Notes: generated by a model from the letters alone, not told the origin. 64,000 nt of DNA from Sinonovacula constricta (GCA_007844125.1 CM017564.1:12920108-12984107), one strand, 5' to 3'. Numbered from the stretch's first letter, positions 50,401 to 60,159 are shown. Translations and numbers: made by a program.

Positions 50401-51352
50401 TGAAATTCCGACATGCTTATTTATAGATTTGGAAAGAATGAACTTTAAAAACGACTAAATTCACGACTTGTGGTATTTAACACTTGTGGTTATGTTACAA
50501 AACAGCTCTTACTTAAACTAAAGTATAAGTTTATGCGTCGATTATGACCAAATTTCCCCTAAAAAGGGTAAGCAACTGTTACATGATTTCGATATAGACA
50601 AACTGCCGGATACAAACTTTTAATCCACCCATTATACTCACCCGGATTTTGGGATTTCCAAGTTTCTATTTATAGATTAAGTGCCCTGATACTAAAGACT
50701 GGCCAATTAGAAATCCTGTTAATTCCACTGTAGGCTGAGGTCCAAAATTAATTTGACGCCCAGGTGGTGTGGTTACTGTACTCTGGAAGGCAAATCCACA
50801 AATAAAACAGTGAACACCACTGACATTAGTGTATCAGACAATAACAGAAAATCGCAGCTGTTCGGTGAGGCATTTTCAGCGAAAAGAACCGAGTATGCTG
50901 TTAAGAGTGTAGCTTGCAATAATACAAAGAGTAGCAGGCAATAATAGGAATTAGCAGCTATTTGGCTAGGTCTTGCATAACAAAAAAAAAAAATAACAAA
51001 AGTATTCCGAAGTCAATTATGCAGCTTGTTATTATATAAAAAATGTAGCAGACAACAAGAAAGAAAGCAAAGTAGAAAGATTCTAGTTTCCATCCTTCTA
51101 GCTGAGTTATCGTTCGTTACACACATTTCTGCAATGAGCCGACAGTGTCTATTTCCCAAGTTATAATGAATATTCATCATTTGTCTAAAGCGCGCGCTCT
51201 CTGCGGCGCCGCCATGATGTGTCTTGTTTTAATTTTAATTGCGCTTTCTTTTTTTTTCAGGTTACTATAAGAAAAACCTGGCCAAGTTAAGGACGTTGCT
51301 GGCGAGAAAGCTGACAGAAAAGCTGCGCGCAATGAAACGCACCCATAAATAA
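41291..51352 (+). CDS. Secreted Ser/Asp/Glu-rich repeat protein, four coding exons, 347 residues
   Basis: Exons 41291-41430, 43231-43340, 45869-46570 and 51261-51352 join in phase (2, 1, 1) with no internal stop, giving 347 residues. Residues 1-18 form a clear signal peptide (MASLRVVVLLFLFGIVTC). Residues 47-82 have coiled-coil character (VVDILDRIL...LSDKLNDLERRI). Residues 85-318 are acidic, with SDxS and DDDD runs, Gly-Ser patches, and four KR/KKR sites each followed by QES (Q at residues 150, 184, 221, 270). Residues 318-347 are basic, with 11 Lys/Arg and one Glu. Introns are about 1.8, 2.5 and 4.7 kb and packed with repeats. Many serines lie in S-x-E/D contexts favoured by secretory-pathway kinases. 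It could be a biomineral-type acidic phosphoprotein or a multi-peptide precursor; I recognise no named family. The correct frame of exon 3 contains no ATG, so simple ORF calling picks wrong overlapping frames there. Confidence 0.78.
41456..41925. repeat. 57-59 bp tandem repeat in intron 1, about 8 copies
   Basis: Unit TTTGATAAACCAACTAGTGT then ATATCTAGATCAGACCGCTG and CCAGCGGGGTCTACA. Each contains small palindromes (CCGCTGCCAGCGG, CTAGATCTAG-like). The array starts only about 25 bases after the exon 1 donor. Confidence 0.9.
41970..42280 (+). mobile_element. Diverged TTAA-type element in intron 1
   Basis: TTAATTGTGGTATCCGGGTT at the start, GCTGTTTATTGAAATCCTAT and TTGGACTAAAGCATGTGTTT inside, GTCGAAAACCACATTTA at the end; about 310 bases against 510 for full copies. 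Confidence 0.6.
42633..42870 (+). mobile_element. tRNA-derived SINE, family B
   Basis: Head GGGCGTCCGTGGCTTAGTGG, box B-like GTTTTCGAGTCCCGTCC, body GGACTTAATGTGGGAAGGTC, TTCCAGCTGA and CGTGGTTCTACC, and an A-rich end. A second copy lies at 45291. The head and body differ from families A and C. Confidence 0.75.
43231..43340 (+). CDS. Exon 2 of the acidic secreted protein: coiled-coil segment with a GC donor
   Basis: Acceptor TTATTTCAG ends at 43230. 110 bases encode 36 whole codons from VVDILDRILDGQW to NDLERRIVGD. The only donor that keeps the phase with exon 3 is GCAAGT at 43341, a GC-AG type intron with otherwise perfect consensus. If it is not used, translation stops two codons later at TAG (43346-43348), giving a short secreted form of 85 residues. 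Confidence 0.72.
43428..44293 (+). repeat. CAGCC octamer array with flanking spacer, intron 2
   Basis: Starts ATGTCCGTGAAGTTGGCAGC as at 30325. (TAGCAGCC/TGGCAGTC)n runs to about 44028, roughly 73 octamers, followed by the spacer TTGATGTAAGACATTTCGAA. It ends at 44252-44293 with the inverted octamer (GGCTGTTAGGCTGCAAGGCT), so octamers face each other at the two ends. Confidence 0.88.
44466..45275 (+). repeat. 63-bp satellite with an 11-bp hairpin in every unit, intron 2
   Basis: About 13 copies. Each holds CGACATTCAAA, a 9-base loop CTAAGTCAC and TTTGAATGTCG, a perfect stem, then AGCTGCATGGTGTGCCGAGT and GTTGTGCTAGTA. The last two copies lose the stem. The 63-base length keeps a frame open, but there is no sign of a gene. 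Confidence 0.94.
45291..45500 (+). mobile_element. tRNA-derived SINE, family B, diverged copy
   Basis: GCGCCCGTGGTGTACTAGTA, GCCGCCGAC...TAATTCCTCCGACTAC, GACTTAATGCGGAAAGGTTT and TTCCAGCTGATC match the copy at 42633 with many changes. Confidence 0.65.
45869..46570 (+). CDS. Exon 3 of the acidic secreted protein: acidic repeats with KKR sites
   Basis: Acceptor ATAAACAG ends at 45868; donor GTAAGA at 46571; 702 bases, phase 1 in and 1 out. Opens with ATLTAEEHIVGQFLEG, then a Gly/Ser/Tyr patch (GSGSGSFYSGYDASG), then tandem repeats of 34, 37 and 49 residues, each starting QES after KR or KKR and ending ESEEAS(E/G). The underlying DNA is itself a tandem repeat (AGCGATGACAGCGATGAAAG type), so copy number is likely variable. 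Overlapping plus-strand Lys/Met/Ala-rich and minus-strand His/Arg/Cys-rich frames are shadows. Confidence 0.78.
46648..47715 (+). repeat. 144-bp satellite in intron 3, about 7.4 copies
   Basis: Unit starts CCTCCAAACCCTATAAACCT, through ATTAGAATACTCTCAATGAG, CACAATGGGGTTTGGTGTAG and TTTCACTAGCTCATTTCCTA. CCAAACCC and GGGTTTGG within a unit form inverted repeats about 65 bases apart. Begins about 80 bases after the exon 3 donor. Confidence 0.95.
47716..48205. other. Intron 3, no feature seen
   Basis: AT-rich intronic DNA between the 144-bp satellite and a SINE. Confidence 0.5.
48206..48401 (-). mobile_element. tRNA-derived SINE, family C, headless copy
   Basis: Matches the body and 3' end (GCCGGCATTTTTGCCGATAC, GTAATGCTGTCCCCTTAGCC, TACCAACTTTAAAGTCTTTG) but the tRNA head is absent, the 5' truncation typical of target-primed insertion. 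Confidence 0.82.
48701..49504. repeat. Long inverted repeat (foldback) in intron 3
   Basis: The left arm 48701-49026 (AACGCACAATTACAAGGGAA...) pairs with the right arm 49164-49504 (...TTCCCTTGAAATTGTGCGTT) over about 330 bases, around a spacer of about 137 bases. The inner ends contain a perfect palindrome TTACGCACGTGCGTAA in each arm. No coding capacity. It is probably a foldback or long-TIR element; no clear target duplication was found. Confidence 0.9.
49505..50114. other. Intron 3, no feature seen
   Basis: AT-rich intronic DNA between the foldback and a TTAA element. Confidence 0.5.
50115..50623 (+). mobile_element. TTAA-type TIR element, copy in intron 3, both ends present
   Basis: TTAA (50115-50118) then AGGTGGTATCCGACAGTTTG; the far end reads CAAACTGCCGGATACAAACT then TTAA (50620-50623). 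The interior matches 26217 and 32115. Confidence 0.86.
50624..51260. other. Intron 3 end; one unassigned short open frame
   Basis: At 50753-50944 the plus strand has a 63-codon frame (TPRWCGYCTLEGKSTNKTV...) with no recognised domain or splice context. The rest is AT-rich and ends in the exon 4 acceptor. Confidence 0.4.
51261..51352 (+). CDS. Exon 4 of the acidic secreted protein: basic C-terminal helix
   Basis: A long polypyrimidine acceptor (CTTTCTTTTTTTTTCAG) ends at 51260. After the shared Gly codon it encodes 29 residues: YYKKNLAKLRTLLARKL, then TEKLRAMKRTHK and TAA. With Leu spaced every 3-4 positions and net charge about +10, it would form a cationic amphipathic helix, opposite in charge to exon 3. 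A polyadenylation hexamer overlaps the stop (51348-51353). Confidence 0.75.
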
Positions 51353-51531
51353 AATGTCCCATTGGCTCACATAGTTTGTATTGATTTTTTTTTAAAGAAA
51401 GCAATGTTTTCCCAAGAACTTTTGAAAATAATGGTCTCGTTTTGTTTCTAATGATTTTAAATTTATTACACCTCTTGAAGATAAAATTAATCATGATCTT
51501 TATACAGAAGTTATCGATTCCTGCTCTTTAA

Positions 51532-51556
51532 AATAAATTTAATCTTACAAAATAAA
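51532..51556 (+). terminator. Candidate polyadenylation signals of the acidic protein gene
   Basis: AATAAA at 51532-51537 and 51551-51556, about 200 bases after the stop, in addition to the one overlapping the stop codon. Confidence 0.45.
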
Positions 51557-53639
51557 AACATACAGATTAATGATTTCACTTGTTAACTTGAAGTGCATTC
51601 AACAGAACAATATAAACAGATTAGCTAGATGCAGAATGTAAACCCATTCTTAATTTTTCCATTCATTTCGCCAATGTCTGTTTTTTATCTGTTAAATGGT
51701 TTATTTTCCTACAGCTTATTCGAAGGAACTGAATTAACGTGTTCAGAATACTTATCAAAAGGCGGTCGAATTACGCCCCATAATGTCCCTAGTTAAAATC
51801 ACAGTGATATGATAACAGTAGCAAAAAAAACTCCACTTAGTATAAGATAATTTTTAAAATAATACTTAGTAAATAGAACTTTGTTCCCTGTTTTCTTTTG
51901 TTATACTAATTGGCGTTGTCACCGCTAACACATGTAGCTTTATGTGTATCATTTTTAATTATATAGTCTTTTTTGTTATTTGGCTTTTTAATTATCTTTC
52001 AATGTCGGTGTAGAATTTCAAACAACAACACTCCTTATGATAAAGCATGCAAACTTAATCGTTTTTCTTTGAATTATGTTTTTTTGGTTATATTTTCATT
52101 TTATTATTGCTATAACAACATCTCTACATATATTACTCTTACAACTTGTTGATTCATGTATAAGATAAACACATAGTTTCAAATTTGTTTTGTTTTTTCT
52201 TTTCCTCGCCTTAGTATTAAACATACAAAGACTTACGTAAAAGTCTAATGCCTAATGCGTTCATCATCTGGTATATGGCAAAACAATTAAAAAAACAACA
52301 TATAAACAAATCTACAGACAAATCACATTATTTCCGCTGATATAATGTCATAGGAAAAGGTCAATAAAAGATGATTCCTACATTCAATTTCCTTTCAATG
52401 TTTCTTTTTTTCATTTTTTAAACATTTTAAAGAAAAAAACTATGCTGAATTCAAATATGGACAAAAAAAGGGATTTAGTGTGCTCGTTTGTTGTTGTTGT
52501 TGTAACTATTATCCTGACCATAAAGTCACAAACTTTTTTCTGTGTATTTTTCAAGCCATTTGTCATGTTTACAATGTATTTAAAGACACAATAAAAGTAT
52601 GACTAACAATATTTTCTTTAAAATCTCTTTTAAAGTGTTGCATACAATCAATTTAACAATAAAACACGATTATTTATTATACACCATGTATACGATTTCA
52701 AATACAGCATGATAATTTGTTCACAATTTATTATGTAAATAAAATCTATTGTTTTTCTCAAGTTTGACAAATTTCTTATAAACTCTTTCATATTTTTTTC
52801 ATTTTATCATATTTTGTAGCTCGTGTATGCGGAACATATCAAAATAATAAAAATATATATGGATACGTTTTAGTTTGTTTTGTTTGTTTGCTTCTGTTGT
52901 TTGTTGTTGTTGTTGTTGTTGTTAAATGGGTACAACTGGAGCATATGCTCGTAAATAATTTGGCAAATTTAATAAATTAAAAACTACACATGCTTAATAC
53001 AGTAGAGTGAAGAAAAAATGATTGTAAAAAAGTAGGAAAAAAAAGTTGACCATGCGTGCCCATACCAGAATTTTAAAGCTAACTAACTTCCATGAAACAA
53101 GATAAAATCGGTACAAAATAATAAAATAGGAAAATAAGAAATGGTCATATAAGAATTACTACAAATATTTAAATCTGAACTAAGCCAGACAAAGGCATAG
53201 AGAGCGAATGTAAAAGTGACAAAAACAACAACAAAAAAAACACAAAAAGACAACAAAAAAAACACACACACACACAGAAAGGAAAACCAACAGTTACCGC
53301 CTTTGAACGGTCAGTCGGCAAACTCCAGCTTCGTGAAGGTTTTTCTCACAAACATGTAAATAAAAATATCCAATCAAAATTTGACAACTAACACCAGACA
53401 CCTGTATCGGGAGTTATACCTGATAAATGGAAAATATATACAAAACAAAATACTCTTATTATAATAAACTATCAACGTATGTAAAATATGTACAAGAAAT
53501 AAAAGCCTCGGCAACATAAAAGTTCCAAACGAGAGAATAGTTTGAAATAAGACAGTCTAAGGGATGACGTTATAAGAACAAAATATATGACATAGAAGAC
53601 TTTACCAAAAACTTGAAAGTGTCACCCCATAAATCTGTC
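51557..53639. other. Intergenic AT-rich DNA, no gene seen
   Basis: Long A/T runs, a short (GTT)n at 52895-52922 and an A/C-rich run at 53221-53275. No exon or RNA gene supported. Confidence 0.55.
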
Positions 53640-56600
53640 TTTCTATTAAAAAAACCCTGATAGGCGCCAGTAGATATCCGTAAACTGATAGGCGCAAGTA
53701 GAAACCTGAAACTGATAGGTGCAAGTAGGAACCCGTGAACTGATAGGCGCAAGAGGAAACCGTAAACCGATAGGCGCAAGTAGAAACCTGGAACTGTTAG
53801 GCGCAAGAGGAACCCGTAAACTGATAGGCGCAAGTAGAGACCCGTAAACCGATAGGCGCAAGTAGAAACCTGGAACTGATAGGCGCAAGTAGGAACCCGT
53901 AAATTGATAGGCGCAAGAGGAACCCGTAAACTAATAGGCGCAAGTAGAGACCCGTAAACCGAAAGGCGCAAGTAGAAACCTGGAAGTAATAGGCGCAAGT
54001 AGATACCCGTAAACCGATAGGCGCAAGTAGAAACCTGGAAGTGACAGGCGCAAGTAGAAACCTGGAAGTGATAGGTGAAAGTAGATATCCGTAAACTGAC
54101 AGACGCAAGTAGAAACCTGGAACTGATAGGCGCAAGTAGGAACCTGGAAGTGATAGGCGCAAGTAGATATCCGTAAACTGTCAGGCGCAAATATAAACCC
54201 GTAAACTGATATGCGCAGGTAGGAACTCGTGAAGTGATAGGCGGAAGTAGAGACCCGTAAACCGATAGGCGCAAATAGAAACCTGGAAGTTATAGACACA
54301 AGTAGAAACCTGGAACTGATAGGCGCAAGTAGATATCCGTAAACTGACAGGCGCAAATAGAAACCCGTAAACTGATATGCGCAGGTAGGAACTCGTAAAG
54401 TAATAGGCGCAAGTAGATACCCGTACACTGATAGGCGCAAGTAGATACCCGTACACTGATAGGCGCAAGTAGGGACCTGTAAACTGATAGGCACAAGTAG
54501 ATACCCTTCAACTGATTGGCGCAAGTAGGAACCCGTAATCTGATAGGCACAAGTAGGAACCCTCAGCTGACAGGCGGAAGTAGATACCCGTAAATTGATA
54601 GACGCAAGTAGGAACCCGTAAACTGATAGACGCAAGTAGGAACCCGTAAACTGATAGACGCAAGTAGGAACCCTCAGCTGACAGGCAGAAGTAGATACCC
54701 GTAAACTGATAGGCGCAAGTAGGAACCCGTAAACTGATAGACGCAAGTAGGAACCCTCAGCTGACAGGCGGAAGTAGATACCCGTAAACTGATAGACGCA
54801 AGTAGGAACCCGTAAACTGATAGACGCAAGTAGGAACCCGTAAACTGATAGACGCAAGTAGGAACCCTCAGCTGACAGGCGGAAGTAGATACCCGTAAAC
54901 TGATAGGCGCAAGTAGGAACCCGTAAACTGATAGACGCAAGTAGGAACCCTCAGCTGACAGGCGGAAGTAGATACCCGTAAACTGATAGACGCAAGTAGG
55001 AACCCGTAAACTGATAGACGCAAGTAGGAACCCGTAAACTGATAGACGCAAGTAGGAACCCTCAGCTGACAGGCGGAAGTAGATACCCGTAAACTGATAG
55101 GCGCAAGTAGGAACCCGTAAACTGATAGACGCAAGTAGGAACCCTCAGCTGACAGGCGGAAGTAGATACCCGTAAACTGATAGGCGCAAGTAGGAACCCG
55201 TAAACTGATAGGCGGAAGTAGATACCCATAAACTGATAGACGCAAGTAGGAACCCATAAACTGATAGACGCAAGTAGGAACCCGTAAACTGATAGACGCA
55301 AGTAGGAACCCTCAGCTGACAGGCGGAAGTAGATACCCGTAAACTGATAGGCGGAAGTAGATACCCATAAACTGATAGACGCAAGTAGGAACCCATAAAC
55401 TGATAGACGCAAGTAGGAACCCGTAAACTGATAGACGCAAGTAGGAACCCTCAGCTGACAGGCGGAAGTAGATACCCGTAAACTGATAGGCGCAAGTAGG
55501 AACCCGTAAACTGATAGACGCAAGTAGGAACCCTCAGCTGACAGGCGGAAGTAGATACCCGTAAACTGATAGGCGCAAGTAGGAACCCATAAACTGATAG
55601 ACGCAAGTAGGAACCCATAAACTGATAGACGCAAGTAGGAACCCGTAAACTGATAGACGCAAGTAGGAACCCTCAGCTGACAGGCGGAAGTAGGAACCCA
55701 TAAACTGATAGGCGCAAGTAGGAACCCGTAAACTGATAGACGCAAGTAGGAACCCTCAGCTGACAGGCGGAAGTAGATACCCGTAAACTGATAGGCGCAA
55801 GTAGGAACCCGTAAACTGATAGACGCAAGTAGGAACCCGTAAACTGATAGACGCAAGTAGGAACCCGTAAACTGATAGACGCAAGTAGGAACCTGTAAAC
55901 TGATAGACGCAAGTAGGAACCCTCAGCTGACAGGCGGAAGTAGATACCCGTAAACTGATAGGCGCAAGTAGGAACCTGTAAACTGATAGACGCAAGTAGG
56001 AACCCGTAAACTGATAGACGCAAGTAGGAACCCTCAGCTGACAGGCGGAAGTAGGAACCCGTAAACTGATAGGCGCAAGTAGGAACCCGTAAACTGATAG
56101 ACGCAAGTAGGAACCCTCAGCTGACAGGCGGAAGTAGATACCCGTAAACTGATAGGCGCAAGTAGGAACCCGTAAACTGATAGACGCAAGTAGGAACCCG
56201 TAAACTGATAGACGCAAGTAGGAACCCGTAAACTGATAGACGCAAGTAGGAACCCGTAAACTGATAGACGCAAGTAGGAACCCTCAGCTGACAGGCGGAA
56301 GTAGATACCCGTAAACTGATAGGCGCAAGTAGGAACCCGTAAACTGATAGGCGCAAGCAGGAACCCGTAATCTGATAGGCGCAAGTAGATACCTGTAAAC
56401 TGATAGGTGCAAGTAGATACCCGTAAATTGATACGAGCAAGTAGGAACCCGTAAACTGATAGGCGGAAGTAGATACCCATAAACTGATAGACGCAAGTAG
56501 GAACCCATAAACTGATAGACGCAAGTAGGAACCCGTAAACTGATAGACGCAAGTAGGAACCCGTAAACTGATAGACGCAAGTAGGAACCCGTTAACTGAT

Positions 56601-57190
56601 AGGCGCAAGTAGGAACCCGTAAACTGATAGACGCAAGTAGGAACCCGTAAACTGATAGACGCAAGTAGGAACCCATAAACTGATAGGCGCAAGTAGGAAC
56701 CCGTAAAATGATAGACGCAAGTAGGAACCCATAAACTGATAGACGCAAGTAGGAACCCGTAAACTGATAGGCGCAAGTAGGAACCCGTAAACCGATAGGC
56801 GCAAGTAGGAACCCGTAAACTGATAGACGCAAGTAGATACCCGTGAACTGATAGGCGCAAGTAGATACCCGTGAACTGATAGGCGCAAGTAGATACCCGT
56901 GAACTGATAGGCGCAAGTAGGAACCCGTAAACTGATAGACGCAAGTAGGAACCCGTAAACTGATAGACGCAAGTAGATACCCGTGAACTGATAGGCGGAA
57001 GTAGATACCCGTGAACTGATAGGCGCAAGTAGGAACCCGTAAACTGATAGACGCAAGTAGGAACCCGTAAACTGATAGACGCAAGTAGGAACCCGTAAAC
57101 TGATAGACGCAAGTAGGAACCCGTAAACTGATAGGCGCAAGAGGAACCCGTAAACTGATAGGCTAAATAGAAACTTGTAAACTGATAGGT
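53640..57190. repeat. 28-bp satellite, about 127 copies, with higher-order structure
   Basis: Unit AGACGCAAGTAGGAACCCGT then AAACTGAT. A 27-bp variant with CCCTCAGCTGAC recurs at spacings of about 83 and 111 bases, so blocks of three and four units were amplified together, mainly in 54.5-56.4 kb. The left part (53.6-54.5 kb) is more diverged. Since 28 leaves remainder 1 on division by 3 and the minus strand lacks stops, long minus-strand frames (LRVPTCAYQFTG...) appear in all three frames; they are artefacts. Confidence 0.96.
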
Positions 57191-57382
57191 GTAAGTATGA
57201 AACAACATATCGACGTAATTCGAATTGAAAGTGCAATTGGAACACCTTTGTTATTTCCCAGTGAGGAATAGAGTTTCTTTGATACTTCCCATTCAGAAAT
57301 ATTTTCTTCGGTGTATGTGGGAGAAAGGTCGAAATGCTGCGAGTGTGAAGGTGAGATGTTGCGAATAGTACAATGATAAATA

Positions 57383-57736
57383 CAATCGGGACCCCTCGGC
57401 GATTTCTTCAAAATAGACCTCGGGAATCATATGCATTGAAAGTAGTCCGTCCCTGATTGTGACCTCGCGTGATCACTATGAACAATGAAATACGAAATTC
57501 TAAATACACACTGAAGAATAGGTAAGCATGAGATTTTCATTGTTTGTTTGAGTGTTTTAATGGATTTAGGTTTTTCTACATGGTATCGAAGGTCGCTATA
57601 TTTAAACAAACGCGCTTAGGTAGCCGAATTATAACCGACCATATCACTGAATCTATAAATAGATGGTTGTATCACTACTATGGTTTACGAGGTTATTTTT
57701 CCGAAAGTTACGGAAATGGCCGAGTTGTTACGATTG
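57383..57736 (-). mobile_element. Non-autonomous TIR transposon M, copy 2, perfect 9-bp target duplication
   Basis: The ends are CAATCGGGACCCCTCGGC and, inverted, CAATCGTAACAACTCGGC. The duplication TGATAAATA at 57374-57382 and 57737-57745 is perfect. The interior matches 25370-25701 in reverse, including ATATGGCGACC-like, CTATTTATAGATTCAGTGAT and AGCGCGTTTGTTTAAA segments. Confidence 0.93.
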
Positions 57737-57964
57737 TGATAAATAGTACGTCATTTGCTGTTGTTTTTTTTTGTGTGTTGTTGTTGTTGTCAGGTAATGC
57801 AAAGTCTGGTCTGTCGTGATGTTGCTAATTTAAAGATTTAACAACAAGAACTCTCGTTTTGGTTCACAACAGTTCGCCAATATCTTATACATGTACCAAC
57901 AAATTATCCCCGTTTTGGGGGATTTTGTGCATAATTGCTGCATAAGCTTATACTTAAGTCTAAA

Positions 57965-58130
57965 CCGGACCTGGTAGCGCAATCGGTACAGCGTCGGCTC
58001 CGAGTACAGGAGGCCCTGGGTTCGATCCCGGGCCACGACATACCAAAGTCGTTAAAAATGGTAGTAATATAGCTCCCTCGCTAACGCTCCCTTGCTAATG
58101 ATAAAGGGTAGTTCTCTGCTACGACTGGAA
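57965..58130 (+). mobile_element. tRNA-derived SINE, family A, 3'-truncated
   Basis: Excellent head CCGGACCTGGTAGCGCAATC, box B GGGTTCGATCCCGGG and CATACCAAAGTCGTTAAAAA; stops near GCTACGACTGG before the segment from which the satellites arose. Confidence 0.87.
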
Positions 58131-58556
58131 AAATGCACAAATGCTAAAAAACATATGTTTGTTTTTAACTTATTTTACACTGAATAATACCGGTGCAACA
58201 AACTTTAAGTACATATAAATTAACTAGGACACCTAATGAATAAAACAGTATAAAAATACAGAACTTTTACCGTACTATTAGTGAAACAAATAAATTTGAA
58301 GTTAATCACCCCTCAATTTATTTTCGACTCAATGCTACTGGAAAAGGCCAATGAATTACAATTTTGTCATTTACAAGAATAAAATTAAAAACTGTACATA
58401 TTTCTTTCTCAATCTGGTAGAGGGATACAGAAATAATTGTCAAAGTGAAAAAGTAGAAAGAAAAAAGTTCACCATTCGTGCCAATACCGGGATTCGAACC
58501 CACAACCCCCTGTTTTGAAGTATTTTAACCCTAACTTTGATGCTCTTCGATTGGAG
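58131..58556. other. No gene; tRNA-like box B remnant
   Basis: On the minus strand at 58480-58510 is GTGGGTTCGAATCCCGGTAT, a box B-like motif without a foldable partner; probably a SINE head remnant. Confidence 0.4.
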
Positions 58557-58860
58557 GTGCAGCATTAGAATCGGAAATCCTATTGTTTTCAAGTTTATAA
58601 ATACAGATGGGGGAATCAGCTAAAAATAGAAACCGACGTCAGAGCTGTTTACACAGATAATCATATAACTTCAACTCAAAAGTAAATGGTCATGTGGTTT
58701 TCTTAGTTTTAAAAATAGCTAACATGGAAACGTAGCTCGGATAGGCAAAACTTATTTTGGAATGATAATTAAAGTGTTTTTTTCCCCTCATGGATGTAGG
58801 TCGATAATAAACAGTATTTCTTGGGATTTTTTTAGGTAACCCTTATCAATTTGGCTGCAT
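58557..58860 (-). mobile_element. TTAA-type element, partial minus-strand copy
   Basis: Contains in reverse GCTAAAAATAGAAACCGACG, TTTTAAAAATAGCTAAC, GCTCGGATAGG and TAAACAGTATTTCTTGGGAT, the order of the family interior; the termini are eroded. Confidence 0.65.
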
Positions 58861-58889
58861 GAGAGAATAAACATGGTCCAAACGGTCGG

Positions 58890-59165
58890 GACCGGCCGCA
58901 ATAGCTCAGGTGGTAGAGCGTCGGCTTGCGGATCGGGAGGTCCTGGGTTCGAACCCCGGCCGGGTCAAACCAAAGACTTTAAAGTTGGTAGAAGTGGCTT
59001 CCATCCTAACGCTCGGGGCTAAGGGGACAGCATTACGCCTGACTCGTCGGTGTCAGTGTAATGGACCGGCCGGGTTCAGTCACTGGGCACCTCATAAGGG
59101 CCTATGTGCTATAATGATAGAAATGTCGCTGCGCAGTATCGGCAAAATGCCGGCTAATCCCAATC
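58890..59165 (+). mobile_element. tRNA-derived SINE, family C, complete copy with target duplications
   Basis: Head CCGGCCGCAATAGCTCAGGT, box B GGGTTCGAACCCCGG, end CGGCAAAATGCCGGCTAATC. Perfect 12-bp duplication CCAAACGGTCGG at 58878-58889 and 59166-59177. Confidence 0.92.
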
Positions 59166-59177
59166 CCAAACGGTCGG

Positions 59178-60059
59178 ATACAACCCTTAAAAACATCAAA
59201 AAGCAGACCATTTTCATTTGACAATTTCCCACGATTGCTAAATAATTTTCTTTTAAGTACATCGTTTCATGTGCCAAAAAAATGTTGTTTTAAAATCTGC
59301 ATAAATATTTTTTCTGCAAGTAATTCTACGGTCTACTGACCCAGAAGGCCATTATGCAACACAACTATCATGTAACACAAGCCAAGATCGGCCGAACATT
59401 GAACAAAAAAAAATGAACGCACTATATTGCTGACAGTCGATCTCAAGTGATTTCTTATCCGGCACAGACATAACATAATTACCGTTCTTGTCTATCAATC
59501 TTGCTTCAAATGTCATCGTTTTTTGTCAATTATTGCTTTTTTATGTTACATTATGCAGCAGGTAGAAACCTGTTTAAGTCACTGCGTGGTTTGTTCAGGC
59601 ATTATATACCGTTTAAAGACTTCCTTTTTGCAAACTTGGCATACAAATTACATATTATTTTGTAATAAAACTTCAAAATTCTGCTTTTAAATATTTATTA
59701 TATTATGCTTTTTTAAACATCAAACCTCTGAGTTAACACTTTCTTGATATTAACCATTTCTATCATAGTAAATGTATAGGGTTTTTAAAAATTCACTGAT
59801 TTTGTTGATTTTCTATGATACAGTTTTAAATAATTTTAGACACATGCATTTTTTGGCATATAAGTATATAACCTAGATCAAACTAGTCTACAAATAAACA
59901 ATTACTTGATACACCTAAAGATAAAAGGAATAATTGTAAAAATGCTTTACAAGGCATAAAATGACATATGCATGATCTAAAGGGTTAACTAGTAAATATA
60001 GATGTAAGGGTATCCGGACAAATACAAGGGCGAATACCCTCAGTAAATTTTGCTGAGGT
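59178..60059. other. No feature seen
   Basis: AT-rich intergenic DNA. Confidence 0.5.
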
Positions 60060-60074
60060 GGATGTAACGCAGGC

Positions 60075-60150
60075 CGGCGCTCTCCAACGGTCACCCATCC
60101 GTACACTTGGCACGGTAACTGTTGCTTAACCGCGCAACTTTGGAAGCCGC
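60075..60150 (-). pseudogene. Possible 5S rRNA-like fragment
   Basis: The plus strand reads CGGTCACCCATCCGTACACT, a gap, then TGTTGCTTAACCGCGCAACT. This resembles the complement of the 5S rRNA middle region (GGTCACCCATCC...TGCTTAAC). The rest of 5S is not recognisable. It could be a 5S-derived SINE remnant or coincidence. Confidence 0.25.
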
Positions 60151-60159
60151 TAAAGCCAC

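Noticed and set aside
53570..57245. Many minus-strand open frames of up to 363 codons (repeating LRVPTCAYQFTGSYLRLSVYG)
   Set aside because: They are translations of the 28-bp satellite in all three phases, with no splice or start context.
58892..58965. Possible functional tRNA gene (box A and box B present)
   Set aside because: The anticodon and acceptor stems do not pair, and the sequence is the head of a SINE repeated with the same body at other loci. The same holds for the heads at 793, 31530, 39025, 40577 and 57965.
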